Below are positions 9,169-22,111 of a stretch of DNA of 64,000 bases, piece after piece; the stretch's first letter is position 1, and each line of letters begins with the position of its first letter. Origin of the DNA: Lates calcarifer (lineage: Eukaryota > Chordata > Actinopteri > Centropomidae); contig NC_066844.1 in the NCBI RefSeq assembly GCF_001640805.2, positions 7,038,053 to 7,102,052 of the forward strand. The letters run 5' to 3'. Under the pieces are notes generated by a model. That model saw nothing but the letters and a program-made list of their open reading frames with translations, was not told the origin of the DNA and made no database searches. Made by a program: the position numbers and the translations under genes.

Positions 9169-12100
9169 GCTTTTATGGGTGGGTCTGCAATTCATTTGTA
9201 TTTCATGACACAAATACATGTATAGATCCTATAACATCTGACTAAAACTTGAGAAACTGACTTTTTGAAAAAATTATGCTGGCACCATCAGAATTCTCGC
9301 TGTGCACATCAGCTCGAGTCAGCAGAGACTATAGGTTCTATAACTAAGGACTTCTCTCCCAACTGTGGAGAAGACAGGCAAGTATATGTTATTTCTCCAA
9401 CAGCTGGCGTCTCTTTGCTTCAATGCATCTGAGTCTGAACACCAGCAATTTTCAATAGACTTGAAGAATATTTAGGACGACTTCAGATGATGTTCGGCAG
9501 CCTAATGGCAAAATACATTCAGAGACAAATTTCTGTGGGCAGTGCAATGATATGACTATTGAGAGGTTCAATGCAATCTACCCAACTGTGTAATTGCAGA
9601 TAGGGAGATACAAATGCTCGGATGGAGGTTAAGAGGTTTATCCCCGCAAGCTAATGACTTTTATGAACTAATGACACTGTACTTGTACAACTACTCCACG
9701 TTGCTGATGAAGTGGTATTAAGATGTGAAAGAAGACAACAAAATGCATTCCTCCTGAGTGTAGACCCGTCTTCGCTGGTAAATTAATTCAAATACTGCTC
9801 ACACTGCAGTGAGAAATATTAAAATCAGCATACACAAAACCCATCACACGAGCAGTGGATCACAGTGCAATTATTAATCCTTTTATATGTTCTTGAAATG
9901 GTCTTGGAACACTTTCCTAAAACAATTGAACCATGTCAAAGTCCATAAAAAGTGTAAATGTACCCGTCTTTTCTTGCAAGAAAGCTCTCAAAAAGTAATT
10001 TAATTTGCATCAAAAACCAATTTAATTTCATTAACCATTTAAAGTGTATCTGATTGCAGTGGATGGGGGGGCTGTGTTAAAACTATCTTCAGTAGTAGTG
10101 CTGAGACAGTCCTCGTGCAAGTGTGAATAACTGAGCAGATAAAATGTCTATCCACTTGGTACAGTCCTTTCCCGTGTGCAGCTGAAGATAATACAATACA
10201 ACTGCCCTTAGGTGACAGAATGAGCACATTTGAGCACCAATATACAGCAGGATTGAGAGAAACAATGCAGTGATGTTTCTCTCAGGGGTCCTTTGACTGA
10301 GCTCTCTTAGCTGTGCAAAAATGCTATTGTGTACAATCATAAGCAGACTCAACACTGACAGTGGATTCTTTGCTGTAAAAAGCCTGATCTAGGGGTGTGA
10401 TTTCCCAACAGAAGAGACAAAGGCTCAACAATTCACTGTGGACAGAGATAGAAGAGCAAGCCTGCAGTAAAGAAGTGCTTCTGAATGTATGAATATATAA
10501 AAAAAAGAGAGAAATATAACTACATGTGAATGAAATTACCTAAAAACAGTGAAGGCTCATGATGACATATTTGGATTTAAAGAATCGCGGCCTCACCTTT
10601 TGTCTTTGATAATGACAAATGATCAGAGACGTGGCACTGTAGCTTATACACAGTGCATACACTATGTTGCTAGGAAACAGTACCTCATGAATATCCTGCA
10701 GTTATTGCACAATCAAAGGCATAATGTTCTGATAGTTCAGTGACTGAGTAACAGCAATATTGGATGGGTACTTCCCTACAGGAAAAAAACAGAAATAATT
10801 AAATACATAAACTGTTCTGAGGGATTTTTAATATTTCTAAGTACAGGAACACAGACATACCTCTCAGTACAACCGTAGATGCACCTTGTTGAGCAGATTA
10901 TCTATTGTAACAGTTGCTTTTTCATTCATGCATACTTTGCACCTCCTTTTTTAGTTTATGTTTTACACTTCCACTTTATTCTATTTTTTTACCCGTACAT
11001 ATTTGTAGTGACATCCTGCATCAGCCTGGATACTTAGAATTTATTTTTGATAATCCTATGCTTTTATTCTGAAGATTTTTGACAGTTTTAGAGTTGTCCT
11101 GCCGACACCAGCCTCCTCTTGAGTTATCCAAAAAACGTTAAGTAGGGCTATGCAGGAATTTATTTTTCTTTAACCCACGAGAGAGGCCTGCAGATTACGC
11201 GACCACCTGCAAAGAAACCTGCAACAAACTAAGTTTGCTGAGACAGAAAGTCTGCGAGTAAACTCAACTAAAGCTGAACCGCTAAGACACTGGCAGAATC
11301 CGTCACTGTGTTAACCAGAGACACGGCCTCCAGGAGAATCCACCTGGATCCTGCATTTCCATGGTTACCACCACAACCTCAGCTGCCCGGATTCCACAGC
11401 TGCACAGTTAAAGGTTTGATTTAAAAAAATACCATATAATTCAGTTTGTCATCACCAATGTGGCTATAACAAACAACATTAATATTGCAATAAACACTGA
11501 CATTTTAGAGTTTTGCCACAGTACAATTTTTCATAAAGAACTTGTGGTTAGCAGTTGTTTGATAAGATAAGAAAAGACATTTTCACAGACACAGTTCTTT
11601 ACCTTTTTCTTTTAGAGGTTACAGTGTCTCTATCATTTCTCTTATTGTCACAAAAAAATCCACAAAAAGATCAAAATCGACCACACATTAGCACTATGTA
11701 TTTTCCTAACACAGCTGGGTGCTATAGCTATATTTGGCAAACCTTACTCATATAGGGGTGCATTTGCTGGGGACTATAATAGCTGTGGATTAATACAAAT
11801 TTTGCATGTTAGTATTTCAAGACAGCGAGACGCTGTGTGTAGGAATGACTCAAAAAAAGGAAAAACAACAAAAAAAAAAAACATTTCATAGTAATGAAAA
11901 ACACATGTCACCAAGTGCAACAGTGTGGCTTTTTGATTTATTTTTAATAGTGCTTGGACAACGATGAAGCTCTGTGACATATGGGAAATACTTGTTAGTA
12001 GGATCGGTTCAGTGTTGGTTTTGGTCTTTTCATAGGAATTGTTGTTAAAAATATGGATTATCATGACACAGGCAGCAATTACTTAAAAAACACATTCATT

Positions 12101-13029
12101 TTATCAACCAAGACCAAGACACATTATCTGACTTGCTTGTGCATATCAATGAACTTCTTTCACTTTACCGATAAAGCAGATTCAGATTTAATTTATTTAA
12201 TCAACTATTCTGAAGGAGCTGTCTGTGTCATTATGAACAACATGTTTCTGTCATCCACAGCAGACAAAGATGTTCGTCTTATCTCCAAGATTGCAGTTTT
12301 AAAGAGAACCTGGTCGTCTGTCTGTAACACACAGCCAGTGATCATCTTGACTGGTCAAGTCCACTGAACTATGTTTCTAATTGAGCCCCAGGGATGGAGG
12401 GGAACCAGACACAAGTTGTATGTAGAGATCCCCAGGTTAAAGAGAGACACCAGGGTAACATGTTTCCCTCAGGGAAGGGGGGAAAAACAAGTGTGAGGAG
12501 GTGGGTAGAGCCTTTACAATGAAACTAGGCCATCCTAACAAGGACTGGGAAAGACTGTGACAGTAGAATACAGAGCCTAGTATACCACAGCCAGGGTCTC
12601 TCAGACTCACTGCCAATATTGCTCTCATTGGCTATGCACCATTTCACTCTCTCCTTTAAGCTCTGCCGACCTCTAATGCATTATGATGTTGTATGGTAAT
12701 TCTGTCAGGGGGCTGTTTCACTTCAACTATCTGGAGCTTGATGAATCAAATAATCGTAAAGAAATGTTTATGTTACAGCAGATTCAACAGCAGAGCACCA
12801 CAAGTGAACATTAACGTGATATTCCTTTAATTAATATTTCACTCATATTGTTAGTGTTTAATGCCCTCATATATTTATATTTCATGACAACTGAATTTTT
12901 ATTTATGAACTGCCATTTCTCTTTCTGGGCACTTCCATCTCTATTCATTTGGGTTAGAGGAACTGTATTCTGATACACTGCAGTGTCATGAGAAAGTACA
13001 ATATATAATAGAAAGGGAAATCCAGACTG

Positions 13030-13495
13030 AAAAATGTCAACAAATATTGGATTGATTGCCATAAAACTTTGTACAGACATCTGTTTTCCTCAGAGGATGG
13101 ATCCTCTAGCACAGATTAAAGTTTTCATTCCTCCAATCTCAACATACACTAGGTGGATTGGAGTAAAATTTGGTACAGATATTCATTTGCTCTTTAGGAT
13201 GAACTGTAATAACTTTGATGAGCTGTTCATCTGGTGCCCATCATAAGATCAAATACTTTGGTTTATGACTAGATACCCACAAAATTAATGACATTCACCT
13301 CAGCCTCAGTGGTGCCTGGTTTTAGAGCTAATTAGTAAATGTCAGCATGCTAACACATTAAAATGATAAGCACTGAAAGATGGTAAATATTATACCTGCT
13401 AAACATCGGCATGTTAGCATGCTGCCGTTAGCATTTGGTGTAAAGCACCATTGTGCCTCAGCACAGCCTCACCAGAGCTGCTAGTATGTCAGGAG
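13030..13495 (+). repeat. high-copy fish interspersed repeat
   Basis: The text attggattgattgccataaa, the downstream gtcagcatgctaacaca and the closing cagcctcaccagagctgcta match a repeat I know as very common in spiny-rayed fish genomes. Related fragments occur at about 19745 and 27885. The class is uncertain, and the call rests on recall rather than a library search. Confidence 0.6.
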
Positions 13496-13499
13496 ACTT

Positions 13500-13972
13500 A
13501 TGCTGTGTTTCAATTTGAGCGCTTCCCTACCCACACTTTCACACACAAGTGATAACTACCAGGATAATGTGCTCAAAATGGTCAAAAAGTCAAATGTGGA
13601 ATGACAGGCATTTTTCACCCTTAACGGTTGACATGCTGGCTACATAGCAGAGGGGGAAGGACCACCAAGTGTATAAAAATGGCAGCCAACAAATGAGGGG
13701 CACATACATGTTGTATGACACAGTGAGCACACACAAAAAAGTCACATGTTCATTTTTAAGTCAAGTGAGCGAAGCAGCTGACAGATATTTTGGTGAGCGA
13801 CAATGGCGGTCACATGTTGCGATCACCATTTCCAGTAAGTATACAACAGCCATGTTTCATTTGAAACAACTACCCTGTTGAAATTCACACACAACACCAG
13901 TGAGTATACTGTACACACAGTGTACAGCATTTAAGTGTACTAACTTAAGTGTCTGATTTGAGACACAATATC
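13500..13972. repeat. possible MITE with degenerate terminal inverted repeats
   Basis: The left end tgtgtttcaatttgag and the right end tttgagacacaa are loosely inverted copies about 470 bp apart, flanked by other repeat sequence. There is no open frame of note inside. The ends are too diverged for certainty. Confidence 0.35.
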
Positions 13973-16900
13973 TGTTTTATTTGATACCAAATGTGTTATC
14001 TCCATGTTGAGTGTGATTTACCTGGTCTCTCTGGAGGGATTAACTTACTGTACGATTTACCAAACAGACTAAAAACTCAATGTAATGCACAAGTCAGAGT
14101 GTATTTTAGATTCTGTGTAGCCATGAGTTGCAATTACTCAAGCAGTGGTCTGTCATCACAGTGACTTTACCTGACAGCCAAAGAAAATAACACTGAAACA
14201 AATCGAGTTTTTCCAATACTACACATCGCTGGCCATGAAAAAAAAAAAAAAAAAAAAAAATCTGCCAACACAAAGACAAGCGCACAAACACGTTGCTGTG
14301 ATGTTGTCTCATTTTGTTCACTTAAAGCTACAGCAACTCCCTGATTTTGTCATTGCACTCAGTGCCTCCTTAAATCCAAACATTTTCTCCCTGCTGATAT
14401 TATGAAACCTCCCAATCAGTGTGTAAACACACTCCTGTCTGACCAAGGACCAGAAATGAAACTGCAACAGTGCAAAATGTTACATAAATATGATGTAAAA
14501 AGCAGACAGGCAAGTTGCTCTCCCTGACCTGAATTTAGGTGCCTATCTCTGCTGAAGTCACAAATAACTCTTTGTGACATCCTTTGGTGACCAGTATTGC
14601 AATTATTACAACAACTGTCCTCTTGTGTTACAGTAGCATGGAACTGACACAGAAATAAAGTCAGTGATTAGACAACCTTATGGGAGCTATAAAACAACAG
14701 AAAACAGTAAACAGTATAACTGTGCAAATATTTAATACTAAGGATAATACTGTTGACTGGCTTTTGTGCTGTTGCTGCTGAATTCTCAAAGGACACCTCT
14801 CATTCTTTTGTTGCACCTCCTTTCTTCTGCTGAGCAAGTGAAAATAGCAGCAGCTGGTAGCAGGAGGAGAGCTGTTATTCCAAATGTACAAACCAGAAAA
14901 TCCAGGTGAAGAAATTGGTGAAGGACTGGAATTAATTAACAATATTACAAGTCAGTGAAATACACTGTGCTGTGCTGTATTTCATTTTTTATGTATGCAT
15001 TTACTGTGTCATAATTAAATTTAAATTATGTTAAAAGAACAGTTATTTTGCTTTTTGTCTTTAAAAAATTGTTTTTCATTGGAGTGGTTTAACAAAGGAG
15101 GATGAGCTATTGTGGAGAGATGTTGCCAAGGTTGGCTGAAGGACTTCAAAATTTCAGAAAAGTCATATAAAAACAGACTTAACATGAATGCCTTTTTGTA
15201 TCTGTAAATTATAAGTTTAATTGAGGAAATGTTCTAGATTTTCTGCTCTCACCAGGGTTTGATTTAAAAAAAAAGTTTTTCTAGTTAATCACATTTTTTG
15301 TTTTAATGATCTAGTATAAATTCTTAAAATCCCCAGATCGATCTTTGCATTTTTGCCTTTTTTCAGTAAACTGGAAATTTGTGCTGAATGTTATTTATTT
15401 GAGGTGGTTACTTGTTAAAAGTAGTTCAGTTGCTGCATGATGTCTAAAATGTCTGTGGAAATCAAGTTATAGCAATATGCACATAAAAGTTGTTTTAAAT
15501 TGAAGAATAACATAGATGATATCTTCTATATGAGCCACCTTAAGCCACAATAGTCCTGTCAACTTTGACGTGAACAGTTGTCTCCTGCAGATAGCGGAAC
15601 AGTCGTGACTCAGGAAAGTCAGCTGACTCTGGGTATCTTGTAGCGAATCTAGAGATCGCATCTTCAAGAAGGGCAGACTGAAAAAAGCTCTGCACACTGA
15701 TCTGAGCTCACAGTTTGTATCTGTTGAAGGAAGTAAATGAACAATGTGCGGAGCTAGCTAACAGCTGTCTGCTGATATCGTTTGATGCCTTGTCAATACA
15801 AACAGTGCAGATAAATTAGTGAGCAGACTTTCAGTTTCTGTCCTGTCTGTGTTTAAAGTGATAATTAAAAGCGGATGTTTGTACTTAGTTGAAACATCTG
15901 CTACTGACAGTCCATGCAAAGCTGTATGGGATAGCATTTCTTATTTTTCAAATATGCATGATGATGACCCCCTTGTAAGTCGTGCAGGTTTTTATTGTTC
16001 TTGCTCAACTTGTAGACCTGAAAAATATGGATGTGTCATGTTTTAGTCATGTCATGTTTTGCATTTGCTGGGGAAAAGAAGATCCTTGGTCAACAATTTT
16101 ATGACTGCGAAATGTGTTTATAATTGAGCCTATAATGAGCACTTTAAGCATTTTCTAGGAAACAACAGTGTTGCTCGCCTGTTGAATGCAGAGGAAATTC
16201 AAGTTCTCAGGATAAATTCTGAGAGGGGCTTTATGCAACATTGGTATTTATCTGATGTAACTGTATCATCAAGAATCAAAACAAAACAAAATGAATTAAT
16301 TCTGGATTTTATGAATCAAAATCTAATTTAATTATTCTGCTGTTTCCAAGGTTAACAGAGAACTGTGAACCTCTTCATGTGTCTAGTTTGGCAAAATACT
16401 CTTTCAATATTCGATCAGCAGTTAGTCCTTTGCATTGCCTCAATATTTTGTTATAAATTCTAGTCTTATGCTCATGAATTGGATGTAATTTTCATATTTC
16501 AAAGAATACAAATGTTCGAGGACATTGACAGAAACTTACTGAGATTCAGACTAATATGTGTGCTGTTACTTCTTCACCACACAGTAATGGAGCAGGGTGT
16601 GAGTTAAAATAGTAAGTCGTTGGGGCTGGACTGGTGTGGTGACTGCGTCATATGTATAACTAATGAAATGACAAAGTGGACGATGAGTACTCAGGGAAGA
16701 TCCACATTTGTCTTTTCTCACAGGGGACTGTACAACAACTTAGTTTGCATGGACTTTGCTAAGAAGTAGGTCAAGTCTAGATAGAGGTGAACTCAATCCC
16801 TGAAGCTGTTAAAAACCATGATTTATTGCCAGCCATTCAAACCCTCTCACCACAGTGACACTGCGGATGACACTGTAGGTAAATGTGATGCATAGGCTAA

Positions 16901-17410
16901 AAAAGCAGTCTACTTTTATAAGCAGAGAAGGGTGTCTGGTCACGGAGAGGATGGGAGCTCATACAGTAATATATCTACACAGAGAGCACAACATGCAGAG
17001 GAGGAAATTGCTCCCCATTTTTAATGTAGTTCAACTTTCCAGAGAGATAGTTGTCACAGCCTCCCTAATATGTCCATTCGTACTTCAAGCAGCACTTGTT
17101 TTGATTATGTTCATAAGACTTTTTTCCTCCCATCCGAAAGACTTAATGACCAAGATATCTGCTTTTCCGTTGAGGTAGGCTGGCAACAAACTGTAAAGAT
17201 TATGAGCGTCTGGGTGATGTTTATCTCCCAGAGACTCACTTTTCTACCACAGAAACTATAATTCTACTGGATTGATTGGGCTGTTAAACCTGCTATTGAG
17301 ATTAATATTAAATCTACACATTTTCTGCGCCAGGAGACTGTTGTGAAGATAAAGCTCCACTTAAAATGACTTTCCACAATAACTCTTCAAGCAAAAAAAT
17401 GTTGATATAG
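13973..17410. other. no gene recognised
   Basis: AT-rich DNA with a poly-A run at 14238-14260. Several short open frames are present, but none has matching splice sites and protein-like composition. Confidence 0.5.
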
Positions 17411-17412
17411 AT

Positions 17413-18606
17413 TTTTTGCATGGAGCTCAAGAGAGGGTCAATTATTCTACACACTTAAGCCTGCTATAACTGTTTTTATTAAACATATTGTTCAATCTTA
17501 AGTGGTGAACTTGTTAGCAAACAGCTGCCTCTGTTTTTGGTGTCTACCAATTCCTGGGGGAAATATCTGACTCTTAGCTGCTAAATGCTCCCCTATGTTG
17601 ACCAGCTAGTAACTAACCATGTCCGTATGCCATTTGGTGCTGAACAGGTAGTGTACCATAGGTTTTTAGAGCTTTTTTCCTTTTCTTTTCTTTCTTGCAG
17701 CTTCCTGTCGCAGCTGACAATGACACCATCAGAGTGGTAAGAGTGAATTGTTCTTTGTTTAACTGGCCAACTAAACAATGAGCAACAATGAAACTCACTA
17801 CAAAACCCCATGAAGTCAAGACGACCTGCAGATTCAGTTGATTATTTTCTGTAGGTGCATCACCATGGGAAACCCCTTACACATTCTCATGCTGTTTTCA
17901 CATTTTCATTTGATGCATTGTTATCATAAAAATATTGATTCTAGTTGTTAAAATCAAGATGTTAAGACATGTAAAGGTGAGTTTCATTTTTCTTTTTTGA
18001 CTTAGTCTGTATGTGGGTGACTGTGTGCATGAGTGTGTTAGCAAGAATACAATAAAATAAATCAGATTATAGTCACAATTTATAAAACATCAAATTCATT
18101 TCTCAAAGCTTAATCCTTGGTTTGAAATGTTAATAATACAGACAGTAGTTGATGTTATATTTTATGCATTTTATCATAGCACACGTAATTCCTGTTCAGT
18201 TTGCATTGTTTTGATCATGATTTTGTCCCCTCAACCTATTCCCCAGTTTACCAATAACCACTCTCAAATTTTCTTATCAGTCACTTGATTTTTTTTTTTA
18301 ATTTAACCAATTAACTGGTCACTTATACTTTTAGTCAATTCTATTTTCCTACACAAATGTCTAAATGGTGTTTCAAAGCTATCTCCATGATGACAAGATT
18401 AAAGATATTTTAAAAATGCTAAAGCTTTTATTATTTCAGTTGGCCCAAAAGCAACAAAACAGAAACTCATTATAGGCTACTGGGCCTATAATAAGTTCAC
18501 CACTTAAGATTGAACAATATGGTAAAAAACAACAACAACAAAACAGCTATAGCAGGCTTAATTGTGTAGAATAACTGACCCACTCTTGAGCTCCATGCAA
18601 AAATAC
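17413..18606. repeat. inverted repeat of about 100 bp with arms 1 kb apart, flanking a candidate exon
   Basis: The left arm (about 17413-17515) includes tgcatggagctcaagag and gttcaatcttaagtggtgaa. The right arm (about 18489-18606) carries their reverse complements in reverse order. The arms are near-identical apart from an AAC-repeat expansion in the right arm. The candidate exon at 17701-17736 lies between them. Transcribed RNA could fold into a long duplex. Confidence 0.85.
17701..17736 (+). CDS. candidate 36-nt exon of the unnamed + strand gene
   Basis: A strong acceptor (a long pyrimidine tract ending tttcttgcag) and a GTG|gtaaga donor bound 36 nt, 12 codons, phase 0 on both sides: LPVAADNDTIRV. 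Phase fits the exons at 1413 and 26588. It is very short, so the evidence is mainly the splice sites. Not recognised. Confidence 0.4.
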
Positions 18607-19744
18607 TGGAATCAGCCTATGAAATACCCACTAAATGTAAGCTTTTAAATGGAGAATGTGAAGAGCCCCCAGTTTAAGTTTTCAAATCAGAGTTGAAGCT
18701 GTCACCACACACTTTTGAACTTTCAAAGTTTAACTCTAATGATTTGTCGATGTGAGGGACTTGTACAATCAGTCCCTCAGCACAACCAGTGGCCTGTGGT
18801 TTCATGACGTCCCCTTAAGGGTACAGCTCTGTTTCTAAGGGACCCACTACATCACATGCTGAACAAAAGTGACAGCTTTAGCTTTTCTTTTTCTACCTTA
18901 ATATAATTTCAATGCAAGTGTCAAATCTAAAGCTGATATAGCTGTTGGGAACAACAATTTATACTGTATTTTTTTCCCAGTGGAGCAAGAAAACATGACA
19001 CTATTGCTTTTTGCCCTGCAGGCAAATTTTAAATTCACCACTGGGTCTAAACAAAGTCTCCAAATGCAAAACCAAAAGTATGTTCAACAACCTGTGACAA
19101 ATGCTATTAGTCACAAAGTCCCTCTGATATGGAAGGTCTGATACAGGGTCTCATCAATTCTTATCCAACTTAATTGCTCAGAGTTTTAACTCTTGATGAG
19201 TGCACAAAGGTACAAAGTGCCTCCCTCCCTCTCACTTCATTTGTCGCCTTAAGGCTTCAAACTGTGCTCTCACGAACATGGCGACAAAAATAAAAGATGT
19301 CAATGTTTCTATTTCTTCACACATGGGAAGACATACTGAGCAAAACAGCAAGAATTGTGGGTAAAGGATAATGGCTTATGAAACCAGATATCCTGCACCA
19401 ATCAAAAGCCAAGACGAACAGCTGATTAGGCTATAAGCTGAGGAGCTGAGCCAAAATGAGAACTCCTCTGTGGAGGTAATGGGCACACTCATAGTAACCA
19501 CACTGTATCTTTCATCAAGATCTTAACCACACCAGTCCTCATTGATGTGTCAATTAAGTATGAGGAATAAGAGGGTGCAGTCTGGTTTCTATGCTGAGCA
19601 CAACACTTCTACAGCAGAGCAAAATACAATGCTCATAAAAGTGACATATTTCAGCCTCCTAATTATCAACCACCATCTGCATAGTGTCTTCTGATTTGTT
19701 TGGGGAATCCTAAACAATCAGCCCCTGCACACAAGCTGTGGAAC

Positions 19745-20040
19745 ATACAAAGCAAATAATATATTTTATTGTGGGCATCATAGACATCTGTACCAAATTT
19801 CATGGAAATGTATCCAGTAGTCATCGAGACATTTCCCCAAGACAAAATATAAATGTGAACCTGCTGGTGGATGCTTATGACAGAGGATCACCAAAGTCAG
19901 TAGGAATCATCCTCTGTTGATCATAAATGTTAATCATCCTCATCCTCTAGGAATCATGAATGTACAATATTTTATGGCAATTTATCTGGCACTTGTTGAG
20001 ATATTCAGTCTGGACAATGCCATCAACAGAGTCATGACAC
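19745..20040 (+). repeat. diverged fish interspersed repeat fragment
   Basis: The phrases gtaccaaatttcatggaaat and tggcaatttatctggcactt resemble the family seen at 13030. It is more diverged and partly duplicated internally (aatcatcctc occurs twice). Confidence 0.45.
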
Positions 20041-20074
20041 AAATATGGCTAAAAATAATGATTAATTCAGCTTT

Positions 20075-20160
20075 AAAGAAATAGATCACATTTAGGAGAT
20101 ATGCTCATTCACTTTCCTTCTGAGAGTTAGATGAGAAGATTGAGACCATACATGGGTATG
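20075..20160 (+). repeat. fish interspersed repeat fragment
   Basis: The stretch around agagttagatgagaagattg matches a common teleost repeat consensus as I remember it. No coding content. Confidence 0.4.
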
Positions 20161-20309
20161 GTTAAGCTGTATATGGTTAAATTAAGACTCTGTGTATCAC
20201 AGTGCTTTGCACCTCATTACAAGTGAAATTGCTATTTTAAAAAAAAGGTAAAGGGGTGAACCTCTTTAACAAAAAGAGGGGAGCAATAAGGCTCTACTAC
20301 AAAAACTGC

Positions 20310-20512
20310 CTACTTACCTCTGCTCTATGGTTACAATTAAATGCAGTACTTACAATGTCAGGTCACAGGACGTTTTAACATTAGCTGTGCCTCTTCACAC
20401 TGAACTCAGAAAACACAGTTCATGGTGCAGATATTATGCTGCATACAAATGGAATGAGCTCCAAAATAATATGAAGTTACAGTCTCTTATTTCACTGGAA
20501 CATTTTTAAAGG
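20310..20512 (+). mobile_element. 5'-truncated LINE fragment, C-terminal end of ORF2
   Basis: An open segment ends ...YKWNELQNNMKLQSLISLEHF and a stop, with RSQDVLTLAVPLHTELRK upstream. The order (RSQ-x-hydrophobic-VP, then a WN-x-LQ motif, then SL...F) is typical of the extreme C-terminus of reverse transcriptase ORFs of L2/Rex1-type LINEs. No RT catalytic motifs are present, so this is a dead fragment. Confidence 0.5.
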
Positions 20513-21966
20513 TTGTACTTAAGTTTTTAATAGAACTACAGCTAGAGGGTAAGTAGCTTGGCCTAACCTAGCTTTGCCAAAAACATGCCAACCAACACCC
20601 GTAAAGCTCACTGATTAACACTTTGTATCACTTTTGTTTAATTCATACAACAATATAAAAACAACAATTTCTTCAGTCTTAAGGGGGAGTTACATGCTGT
20701 ACCTTTTTTTCTAGCCAGGTCCTTTTCCATGCGTCCAATTGTTATGCTTCGCCAGGTTAATTGTCTCCTGACTCTAGCTCTGTGTTTAACACACAGGCAT
20801 GAAAATGTTATTGATCCTCTCATCTAACACTTGGAAAGCAAACATGTGCATGTGCATAAAAATAATGTTCAGGGAAACAATCTTCAGCATTTCAAAAGAT
20901 TCTGTGCCACATACTTGCAGTGCAATAGAGTCCAAAGAGGACTCTGGAGCGATTCAAAACATGCTCTCTAAAAGCCAAGCAAATGTTACAGAATTGTTGA
21001 GAGCACTCAAGGAAATAAGTCAAGAGAACTGCTCTGCATATGTGTGAAAGTTTAGACAGCATAAAATTATTGCTGCTCACTCCATTCACTCTCATATGGC
21101 GTGACAACCTATACATGTTTTCCTGGCACCCTATCTGTCTAGTTTTCAGTCTGAAAATTGTGCTGCCAATAGATATTACCTCCTATAGACTTGCTTAAGA
21201 GCTAGTACAAGGAATATGTGTCAGGAAGGCACAGGACTGTCTGTTCTGAGGCCAGATAAAATAAATGTTTTTCATTCCTGTTTTCCTGGACTTCTTCCTC
21301 TCTTCCTTCCTGTCTTCCTCTGCGTTTACAAAGCACATTCTATATCTGCTGGGATCTTTCACGTCCAGCTCCGCCGAATGATAGAGGACAAGTGATAAAC
21401 TGTGTGTCGGGCCCCTACTACAGCATGTATGCTTATTGCTGATAGGAGCACAGATAAAAACCAGGCGTGGAAAACAGCCAGTAGTCTCAGAGCATCATCA
21501 CTATCCAATTAGAGGTTATAGATTACAAATAACTCATTATCCAAGTGGGAACCAGCTCAGTCCATAAACAGATTAGTGAATCAGTGGTGATTGTGTCTAT
21601 TTACCTGTGATCCTATTTTATGTAGTTGAATAAAGTAAATATGAATACTGTATGTGCATTATGTTACCACAACAATAAGTAGCATTTAAGTCACGACCAC
21701 TTAGTCAAAAAAGAATTTGTGTCTAACGATTCAAAATTGCAATAAGTTCTATTTTGGCAGTATGGCTCTGTTGTGGGACCCCCCTGTCCTTCTACATACA
21801 TAGTTGGAAAGTCTAAGGTAGTGAGAGTAGCAGCAAAAACCCCCTTAGGTTACAGAACAGAGCAGGCATCAGTGGCAAGTGAGATGACATTGATTAAGTC
21901 AGATATAGCATAAAAAGGAGGTGCTGTGGTGGAGGCAGGTTGCAAAGCAACAGAGGAAGTAGGAAG

Positions 21967-21988
21967 GGTAGGTAGGTAGGTAGGTAGG
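21967..21988. repeat. (GTAG)n microsatellite
   Basis: Five or six tandem tetranucleotide units. Confidence 0.9.
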
Positions 21989-22064
21989 CTAAAGCAGCTT
22001 AAATAAGGTGCCCTATATGAAATTTGCCAACGAATGCATAGAAAGGAATCAGCTGAGCCATCAT

Positions 22065-22111
22065 TCAGCCACAACATTAAAACTGGTAACTGCTTTTAAT
22101 CTTGTGGCTGA
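22065..22111. repeat. short inverted repeat
   Basis: tcagccacaacattaaaa (22065-22082) pairs with ttttaatcttgtggctga (22094-22111), 17 of 18 positions, loop 11 nt. It resembles the end of a common fish DNA repeat carrying a cagccac-acattaaaa motif. Confidence 0.7.

Larger units (their letters stand above)
6446..13025. other. long stretch without a supported gene
   Basis: AT-rich intronic or intergenic DNA. It holds one weak minus-strand exon-like segment (6925-6982), a poly-T run (9150-9168) and an exon-like stretch at about 12273-12354 that was rejected. No complete gene or recognised transposon was seen. Confidence 0.5.

Noticed and set aside
12273..12354. Exon-like reading DKDVRLISKIAVLKRTWSS
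   Set aside because: Acceptor acceptable but donor gtcaag poor, and phase 1-1 does not fit the neighbouring phase-0 candidates.
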